From Notospermus geniculatus (Eukaryota; Nemertea; Pilidiophora; Heteronemertea; Lineidae), in the NCBI GenBank assembly GCA_002633025.1, contig NMRB01001359.1, positions 130,963 to 194,962 of the forward strand: a stretch of DNA of 64,000 nt, in the 5' to 3' direction. The notes below the pieces were generated by a model, which saw only the letters and a program-made list of their open reading frames with translations, had not been told where the DNA came from and did not search any database. The first letter of the stretch is position 1. Each line of letters starts with the position of its first letter. The translations under genes were made by a program, and so were the position numbers. Below are positions 56,203-64,000 of this stretch, piece after piece.

Positions 56203-57042
56203 TTAACCACTAGCATAGGTGGAAGGCCGCCATCTTGGATTTTGCCGTAGAATTTGTTAGGTCGGCCTAATCACAACCTGATCTGGTGTATGCATACTAG
56301 GAGGAATACGACGATGGAATTCCACCTGCAGTTCATCCAAACGAAAAATCTGGACCAAGAGATCTACAGTTCTAACCTCCCCATACACTGCATGAACAGG
56401 CTGACCAGCTGGATTTTGCTTTTGCTTTCTTAATATCGTCCATATCGGCGTCCGCCATCTTGTCCTTCCCTTCTCGGAACTATTTTCATGTTCAAAGTGC
56501 TTCCTACCAGAAAAACCGACACTTCTTTATAATTAGTATTCATTTCATTCTAAAACCACTTGTTATCAACACAAACTCCTTTTAGTCGGAAAATATTCGC
56601 CTTCAACCCATTTTCAATATCATTTATTCTGGGAACTACATCTGTAGCGTAGATTTCTCTGGGTTGGTGGTGGCACGGCTTGGCCTCTTCACGATTGTTA
56701 AAAACCTTTAGCAAAATGTAGTAATCTGCACTACTTTCAAGATGGAAACCTACCACCTGTGCTAGTGGTGTTATAGGAAATAACGCCACCTAGTGTCAAG
56801 TGTGCCGACGTTGTGTACACGGAATCCGTATACCGAATGCCAGAAGTATCGTTCTGTACACGGATTCCGTGTACCGATCAGCTACGGTACACGGCCCTTT
56901 TCTCATTCTGCTTGGTGATCATTTTTTACATACGTTGCACAATTGACCTCCCTTCCGCGCCGCGCACCATCCATCCAGCTGAAACCTTAATGGATATTTT
57001 GTCATATTTCGCACAAATTTGATTTTGAAGCAATCGTTTCTC
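56203..57042. other. No gene; GTACACGGAATCCGTGTAC-like palindromes
   Basis: 56814-56890 contains repeated self-complementary GTACACGGATTCCGTGTAC motifs. Confidence 0.45.
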
Positions 57043-57046
57043 TTAA

Positions 57047-57256
57047 AAGGCCACAGTATTGCTTCCCAATCCTGCGTTACACCTACCCGCGTTAAGGGAG
57101 ACCTCTATTGACGACTTGGTAAACTACGCATGTTACTACGTGCATTGTAGTGTAATCATACATTCTCCAACACTGGGGCGAAAGGCTTAACTACAGCATT
57201 GGAGAATGGTGTCGGTGGCGCCGGCTGTCGACAGAAAGTGGCAATACCGTGGTGCT
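57047..57256. mobile_element. TTAA element AAGGCCACAGTATTGC, copy 2
   Basis: TTAA at 57043-57046 and 57257-57260; direct orientation with copy 1, about 1.05 kb apart. Confidence 0.9.
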
Positions 57257-57616
57257 TTAATGTTTGGTTGTAATTTCGACAAAATATCTCTTTCCGATTA
57301 TGTAGACCATAACTGCCAACTGTAAAAACTGTCTATCAAAAATTGTCTATCAAAAATTTCCACTTCGTAGCTACGAAGTGGAAACGAAAGATAAATTTGA
57401 AAGTTAATACACACCGTATAACGCTATCCGTCTAACGTAATACGATAAAAGAGGCTCTTGCAACAGGCAACATTTGTGGTACCAACCTTCTCCTGAAATA
57501 CGTTACGTCATAGAAATGAAGTCCAATTTCGTATTTCGTACTTCGTGTTTCGTCAGATTTGCGAAACCTCACTATTGGGGATCCTAGCAGCTTCGATAGA
57601 GGGTAGCACCCGACAC

Positions 57617-57729
57617 CAGGGGCCGTATGCATAAAACATCTTAAGTTTAAGATTTCCCTTATCTTTTGTTTGGAACAATAGTTTAAGGGAAATTTTACAC
57701 TTAAGATGTTTTATGCATACGGCCCCTGG
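57617..57729. mobile_element. Hairpin MITE CAGGGGCCGTATGCATAAAA
   Basis: About 50-bp arms; related to 3611, 30275 and 59935. Confidence 0.85.
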
Positions 57730-57999
57730 TCCTATACAATGGAGGCCTTTTGTGTGGCAAATTGATGACCGATGTAAAAGAAATGGGCCCCCATTCCTTA
57801 GGAACCATTGTCCTACCCGGACTTCCGTTCCTGGGTTACCAATCCTATATAAAAGGTATATAGGACTCTGATTACCAGTGACAGAAATCAAAGTCCGCCG
57901 TAACCGAAGTCCTTCCCCTTTTGTATTCACAATAGAATCTGTATAGCTCCTTTAATAGGACATGCATTCAAATAGCTAAAATATTCGGTCGTCGGTCAG

Positions 58000-58085
58000 C
58001 CGGTCACTCGTGGTGTAGTGTTTCGGCAACCTGCACTTTAAGCAAATACTGCGGGTTCGACTCCCTGTCGGGCAACTGGTTTTTT
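58000..58085 (+). repeat. tRNA-like sequence, probably SINE-derived
   Basis: TCGTGGTGTAGTG and a B-box-like GGGTTCGACTCCC followed by a T-rich tail. No convincing acceptor stem pairing, so not called a functional tRNA. Confidence 0.55.
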
Positions 58086-58439
58086 TTGTTTAAAATTGTT
58101 TTTTTTCTTGTCATCTTCGATCATTACACAAAATTTTCTTTTGGACTTCGATTTCTAGTCGTAGGTCTATCGGACTCTGATTTCGAGGAATGTTGGTCTG
58201 TGGAATTGTATGTCTAGAAAAGCATGTCAGGCGGACTTGCATTCCGAGGAAAGCAGGCCCGCCGGACTCGGCCCCCGAGCGCTATTTTCCCAATTTGTTG
58301 TGCAGTTAGTCAGATTTTTTGCGTCAAAAATTCGAGATTCGAGATGTCCAGTCATTCATAAAAAATACCACTTACCCTAAAAGAAAAAGAGTGATTTTTC
58401 AAGAACTGGTAGCATTCGACCTACTTAATGGCGTACAAA

Positions 58440-59215
58440 ACGCCTACCGCAATCTAACTTCCGGAAAGGTCCTATTTCCAAGATGGCCGCCAATATGGCC
58501 GCCAGTTGCCATAAAATGGCCATAACTCGAGAACCATTCATCATAGAGTGATGGTTTTGGTGTCCACCCCTAGGTTTTAGGGGTCAAGGAATCTACATGG
58601 ATAGGTGGTTACATAACTCTCCTTTCACCATGGGTGATAAATATCCAAGATGGCCGCCAATATGGCCGCCAATTATCATCAAATGCCCATAACTCGAGAA
58701 CCGTTCGTTATACAGAGATGGTTTTGGTGCCGAACCCTATGTTTTAGGGGTCAAGGAATCCATTGGGATATGTGTCATTACTCTTCCTTCACCAGGGGTG
58801 ATAAATATCCAAGATGGCCGCCAATATGGCCGCCAATTAAATCATAAAATGGCCATATCTCGAGAACGGTTCGTCATACAGTGATGGTTTTGGTGCCGAT
58901 CCCTAGGTTTTAGGGGTCAAGGAATCCATTGGGATGTTGTGTCATTACTCTCCCTTCACCTGGGATATAGAAATCCAAGACGGCCGTCAATATGGCTGCC
59001 ACAGTTGCCCTAATGGCCATAACTCGAGAACCATTCATCATAGAGTGATGGTTTTGGTGTCCACCCGTAGGTTTTAGGGGTCAAGGAATCTACTGTGATA
59101 GGTCGCATAACTCTTCTTTTACCAGGGGTGATAAGTTTCCAAGATGGCCGCCAATATGGGCGCCAATTGATAAAATGGCCATTACTCGAGAACCGTTCGT
59201 CATACAGTAAGCCTT
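58440..59215 (+). repeat. Tandem satellite, 161-168-bp unit, five copies
   Basis: Units have CCAAGATGGCCGCCAATATGG, ATAACTCGAGAACC, GTGATGGTTTTGG and GGTTTTAGGGGTCAAGG. Landmark near 58480, 58648, 58809, 58976 and 59140. Confidence 0.92.
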
Positions 59216-59320
59216 GCAGAGGTCAAATATAGGGTCGAAATAGGGTGTGAGTAACTCTGGAGCAATCTATTTGTTCAGATTGCGCCGCGTCGCACCGCGC
59301 CTGCAGTGTGAACTAGGCTT

Positions 59321-59460
59321 AAGCGGGTGATCCACTGTTGCGATTTTGGCTTGAGACGGGGTTGCGTTCCCTTGCGATCACCTTAAAGGTGAAGTAAAGG
59401 TGATCGCAAGGGAACGCAACCCCGTCTCAAGCCAAAGTCGCAACAGTGGATCACCCGCTT
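59321..59460. mobile_element. Hairpin MITE AAGCGGGTGATCCACTGTTG
   Basis: Near-perfect 65-bp arms with a tiny loop. Confidence 0.92.
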
Positions 59461-59474
59461 TAGTCGGCTGATGT

Positions 59475-59860
59475 AATCGTATAGTGTGGACACTCTAATT
59501 CTTTGAACGTCATATTCTTCTTTGAGGCAATTAAGAGTTGCATGTACATGTAGTTCTTTGGATGGCACTCAAAGGTTAAAAAACAAAGTTCTTTGTGGAA
59601 GGGTGGGCGAAACGCCCACCCTTTCGGTAAGACGTTTTCAACACAAAAATGTTCCAATTCAATCCAATTCAATTCCAATTCTTTGAACGTCATGTTGTTC
59701 TTTGAGGCAACAGTTGCATGTACATTTGTAGTTCTTTGGATGGTACTCATCTTTTGTGTTGAAAACGCCTTACCGAAAGGGTGGGTGAAACGTCCACGGG
59801 AACTTTGTTGTAACCTTTGAGTGCCATCCAAAGAATTACATACAACTGGACACTCTAGTC
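59475..59860. repeat. Composite repeat with GAAGGGTGGGCG hairpin
   Basis: TTCTTTGAACGTCAT...TTCTTTGAGGCAA occurs at about 59500 and 59680; AAGGGTGGGCG pairs with CGCCCACCCTT at 59599-59623. Confidence 0.6.
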
Positions 59861-60020
59861 CTACGACTTATTTTTCGCAAGACTAGCCGGGGCTCGTAAC
59901 GTGCAGAATCGTATAATGTGTGGCCAGGGGCCATACATGTATGCATAAAAGTTCCTTAGGTTAAGTGTAAAACTTAGCCTTAAAGTGTAACGATTTCACT
60001 TTACCAAGTGCCATGCTTAA

Positions 60021-60338
60021 AGGCCCTCTAGTCCGAAATGTAAACATTACGGTTTGTTTATTTACATGGTTGATCATAATAGTTATTCTCCTTTGGACAG
60101 GTGGCAGCAACGTGTATACCAAAACAAAACAAAATAACCAAAAACATTAATGTTATCTATTTTTGATATCTATCTTGATAAATATTCTTGTAGCTGAAAT
60201 AGATTTATGATTTTACGCTCAAAAACAAACAAAAAGTTGTGAAACGCGATTTTAAATCTGATTTGTTAGTACCGAAAGTTGACAATAGGTGGCAACACAG
60301 GTTTGGTCAGCTCCGCCCACTTTCGGACTAGAGGGCCT
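60021..60338. mobile_element. TTAA element AGGCCCTCTAGTCCGAAA
   Basis: TTAA at 60017-60020 and 60339-60342; 318 bp, short arms, AT-rich core. Confidence 0.9.
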
Positions 60339-60371
60339 TTAAGGTGTATGCATAAACTATCTTTTTTTGAA

Positions 60372-60530
60372 GATGGGGATTTGGCCTAGTGGTTTAAGGC
60401 GTGCTGCCCCTTAGTGCTGGCGATTGATGCCTTATGCGAGGGTCCGTGGGTTCGAATCTGGTAGAAAGACGCGATGACTTTCACCTTAGAAACCCGTTTC
60501 TATTTTCATATCAGCCATAAAATAAATTAA
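60372..60530 (+). repeat. tRNA-derived SINE, best-preserved head
   Basis: GGGGATTTGGCCTAGTGG, GGCGTGCTGCCC, GGGTTCGAATCTGG in tRNA order and spacing, then TTTCACCTTAGAAACCC. Confidence 0.88.
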
Positions 60531-60652
60531 GTGCATACTCAGCCAAGTAGCTTTCTGCATCTCCCTTAAACTTTAGATTCCCACTTTAGTGGTGATCTAA
60601 GGGAATCCCTTGGGATTTTTTCCCTTAAGATATTTTATGCATATGGCCCCTG

Positions 60653-62066
60653 ACCCTAAGTTGCATCGCACTATCTTGTCGGGGCTTTAGGAGAATATCC
60701 CGAGCGATTTATCCTGCGCATGTTTTCAGGGATACTCCTTTCCTGCGACACAGGTTGGTAGTTTTAATAGTAAATCTGACTGGCGCACCAATTCTTTCAG
60801 TGATTACAGGAGAATTAGATTTATTCTAGTTAAGATAAAGGAAATAATTCACAGCTGCGTTTGACGGAATTTGGCTGCTGACAGACGCAGCAGTCGCTTT
60901 GCCGTGTAAAGATTCGTTCCAAGATATTGCACTGAGCACTCCACCGGCAGTCTCTACGTTATTCAAAATACTCCCACCAAAATCGCAGTTGCAAGGTCAC
61001 TGAGGTCTGGCATTGCCATCCTGAGAATATCAGGCGTTCTTACTGCTCGCTCCCTTCGTCACCGCAGACAAAGTGTGAGCGGATGAAGAGGAGCGAGGTA
61101 AAAACCCCTGCTGTGGGAGGATGGGCATTGCCGGGGCCCAGTTTCTCCCTGTTGGTGATGGTCACACACTGCAGGCCAGGAGCGTAGCTAGCGGGGGGGG
61201 GGGGGCAGGGGNTACGCCCTCTATTATCAGAAAAAGTAACTTAATGCCCATCCGTTTGATTGATTACTAAGTTGTACATTCTTGGTACTTATATATTCTT
61301 GACCATAGGTATAGACCCACTACTAAACACTGGCATGATTGGCACCAAAAGTGAAGGATCGTCAATAGACGGCGCTGTTTGACGAGGGATCCAATCATAA
61401 GCCATCCGCATCACAGGTTTAACCGACGCCGCCGTAAACACACTTTTCTGATTGGCTATGACACGTGTACAAAATGTACACTGTATATTCATACTTTTTC
61501 CGATTGGAAGGTCAACAAGATTAACGCCATTTGCAAATGTGATCATCGATATTATCACGCACCTGTTAGTGTGCACTCACGTTTCGGACATTTTGAAGGT
61601 TATATCACCTTGCACGACTGTACAATTTATATTAGAGTTGTTGTCTATTCATGACTGTTGAAGGTCCCAGACTGTTGCAGTACATTGCAAGTATTGTCAC
61701 ACTACAGTGAACTGTTTGAAGTGCCCAACAGTTATGAATCTATACTATAATGGACGGTAGCCATGTTGGATTTTGTTATCAACCTGAGTTGACCTATTAT
61801 CTGCTATACCTTGCTATGTAATGACTGTAACTGAAGCAGTTTCTGAGCGCGGGTAACGTGGTGGGTAGCGGTTTTGAAACTGGGGAGGGATTTAGGGTAG
61901 CGCCTAAACAGCGAACGAAAAACGGCGTTTAAAATTGGTTGAAAAACCATTGATTGCTCTTTTGTTGAATAAAAGCGACCAATCAACGATAATGGACGAC
62001 AGGTGGTGCTGATCTCAGTATTTAGTCCTACTGGTGAGAATCGGAACCAATCTATATGTACAGAAT
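60653..62066. other. No supported gene
   Basis: 61015-61075 is inverted to 6000-6070. A G run and single N lie at 61193-61212. 61900-62060 resembles 28.2 and 33.0 kb. Short ORFs only. Confidence 0.4.
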
Positions 62067-62476
62067 TAGCGTGTTCGATTACTCCCACCGGCCAGGCACT
62101 AGCGCTTTCTCAGACATGCGCATTGGAGGCCAATAAAAGAACGCTGTTGTGTTAGACACGAGTAAAGTGTCATGGCGGATGCGCTTTGATTGGCTGATTG
62201 TCTGCAATGACACTTTACCCGTGTCTAAACACGACAGCGTTTTATTTCTTTTGCAGGCCGATGTACCCCGTATGGATCGATGTATGCGAGGGCTGCGTGC
62301 ATCTACATTCGGAAGTGACATCATGCTCTGCGTGCTGGGATACTTCCCGAAGTAACCGGCCCGGGGGTAGGGTTAGTAACGCCTGGCGCGACAGGCCCGA
62401 CTTGGAGAACTTCCGGCAAATAAAAACGCTGTCGTGCCAGGCCGGTGTAGGCGCGAGTAAGCTTTCGAACACGCTA
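62067..62476. mobile_element. TAGCGTGTTCG family element, variant b, copy 2
   Basis: AAT at 62064-62066 and 62477-62479. Inverted to 52347-52746. Confidence 0.87.
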
Positions 62477-63681
62477 AATATGTCGGAACAAAATCCGATT
62501 CAACATGGCGTTACAAAGGTGGATTTGAGTCGGCGGTTGCGTTTAATTGGATGCGTCGATTCCCGACGTTGGGCCCCAGATTTGGACCCAGACGATTGGC
62601 ATAGACGTTCTTTAGAAATCAGACACACGCGGAACCCTATACTGTTACTCCAGAGAATGGAATTAGGATAAAAGGATCGAAGATGGAATCAATTTGACGG
62701 TCACGTACAAGACAACACACAATAAAATTCGCAGCTTGTCGAGGGAATATCGCAGACTTCAGATTCGCCCCTTGTCGTGGGCAAAAGTCGCCAGTGGGAC
62801 CCTACTATTAGGAGTTCAAAAGAGACCGATGGCTGTTTTCCGTGAATTCTTGTGGCTTTTTCCATGGCTTCCTCTCCTACATGTACTTTCCGTGGTTTCT
62901 CAGATCAAGAAACTCTCACTCTGCTTTTCGGTGACGCTCTTTTTATCAAGACCTTTATGTGTCTCAGTCACGCCAGTTTCATCGTCCAATGAAAGGCCAC
63001 AGTTATCAAGAAAATTGATCTTTTCTCAAAAAACCCGATTTTTGACAAAATTGGTCATTTTTTACATTAAAAAACACAAAATTTTTTCACAGTTGCGAAT
63101 GAATTTCAGCTGTCTTCATTTTGTAAAAATCTGGTAGTCAATGCACTTCAAACTTTTCGAGATAGCAAATGGGTGATATTTTGATATTCTGTTATTTTCA
63201 TGATAAATCCACTTTTACACAAAACCCTTCCAACCAACAGGTGTATAACACCTCAAAGTATCACATCCACATTTGGGAATCAAACTGACTACCGAGAAAT
63301 TAAGAAAAAACCTATATTGCAATACTTAATGATCAGTGTGTGTGTATACACACGTAGCTGTATTAAGCACACGATGCCCCCTTCTTCACTTTTACTAGTA
63401 AATCATTCCACAACAAAAAAGTGCAAATTACCGGCTAAAGAGAGAAGAGAGGAGATTTAATTGATCGTCAGTAGTCAATCATGGATGAGTGATGCGGCAC
63501 CAGGGACACTTGGTACTGCTACCTAATCTTTCATCTGTGAGCGCCAAACGATCTGGTTCTCTATGATCTCTGTTGTCTACTAACAGGACTTGTTTGGTCT
63601 GTAATACTGTAGATCCAATATTTTTCGTGGCCAACACTTTTAAAAACTAAAGGTTCTTGAGCTTCTGAAAAACACGGCGTT
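62477..63681. other. No supported gene
   Basis: A 147-codon plus ORF (62694-63137) has no motif and ends in AT-rich sequence. Not called. Confidence 0.35.
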
Positions 63682-63852
63682 AAGCTAGGAATCCACCATT
63701 GATTTTCAAGCTGATTTTGCGTTGCGACTTGCTTTGCAACTGGGTTGCGTTGCAACTGGGCACTCGGTCGCCGTTGTGGACTCGCTAGACGTGATTTCCA
63801 CCAATGGCGAAGATGTGGTCAATTTCAGTCGGCAATCGGTCGGCGACCGGTG
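63682..63852. mobile_element. AAGCTAGGAATCC MITE, right end replaced
   Basis: Family match ends at CGGCGACCGG; beyond it lies a GTTCCCC...GGGGGAAC repeat running to the window end. Confidence 0.85.
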
Positions 63853-64000
63853 TAACGTTTTTGAGCGTTCCCCATCTGCGAGCGAGTGTTCCCCTGCTAT
63901 TGTCTGATGGAATAAGCCGCGACTCGACAATGGAGGACACACAGAGAAACGTGTCGATCTATCTGCCAGTGTTTCCAGAACAATAGGGGGAACACTGACA

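Larger units (their letters stand above)
59935..60652. mobile_element. CAGGGGCCATA hairpin element with nested insertions
   Basis: Outer ends TATGCATAAAA and complement; holds 60021-60338 and a SINE. Confidence 0.7.

Noticed and set aside
58000-58085. Functional tRNA gene
   Set aside because: B-box-like motif is present, but the acceptor arm and anticodon loop do not fold convincingly and a T-rich tail follows, as in a SINE.
62694-63137. 147-codon ORF near the window end
   Set aside because: No motif; hydrophobic stretch comes from AT-rich sequence, and no start or splice context supports it.

Overview
The window reads as nuclear DNA from a repeat-rich invertebrate deuterostome or similar marine invertebrate (amphioxus-, hemichordate- or echinoderm-like). 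The reasons are spliced exons with canonical GT/AG sites, tRNA-derived SINEs, a Penelope-like GIY-YIG fragment, frequent acatgta tracts and very dense small inverted-repeat transposons. The exact species cannot be fixed from this sequence. There is one 161-base N gap (5604-5764), plus six isolated single Ns, several of which sit at repeat boundaries.

Only a few coding segments can be defended. On the + strand: a possible PAN/apple-like exon (12695-12978); a 350-residue terminal exon (16419-17471); and its tandem paralogue, a two-exon gene predicted to encode 339 residues (18001-18027 joined to 18207-19199). The two paralogues belong to a family I do not recognise. On the - strand: two internal exons of a centrin/calmodulin-like EF-hand protein (26168-25914 and 27318-27175), with a weak candidate upstream exon at 28.6 kb, and the first exon of a RecQ-like helicase (25590-25280). 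A 5'-truncated Penelope-like element supplies a GIY-YIG domain at 35.89-36.34 kb.

Almost everything else is mobile DNA, mostly non-autonomous inverted-repeat elements (MITEs). They sort by ends and target sites: TA-flanked hairpins whose termini begin AAGC (31.1, 31.4, 34.5, 42.7, 45.7-46.0, 50.8, 51.6, 55.5 kb and others); TTAA-flanked elements (1.0, 24.2, 26.2, 53.9, 56.0, 57.0, 60.0 kb); a TAGCGTGTTCG family with 3-bp target duplications (6.5, 32.3, 52.3, 62.1 kb); a mariner-like element (2.6-3.4 kb); and elements whose interior or arms are arrays of short self-complementary units (10.1-11.4, 19.7, 22.9 kb). Elements are often nested two or three deep, so relative insertion ages can be read directly. 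Tandem repeats are found at 3.86, 8, 19.1, 40.9, 48.6, 53.2 and 58.5 kb.

Region by region: 0-12 kb, transposons around a gap; 12.6-13.0 kb, PAN-like exon; 13.1-16.3 kb, a MITE pile-up with a near-perfect palindrome of two 529-bp arms; 16.4-20 kb, the novel paralogue pair; 24-29 kb, helicase exon and EF-hand gene with invaded introns; 29-64 kb, mostly transposons, a Penelope fragment and satellites. Nothing here behaves as an operon or a prokaryotic system.
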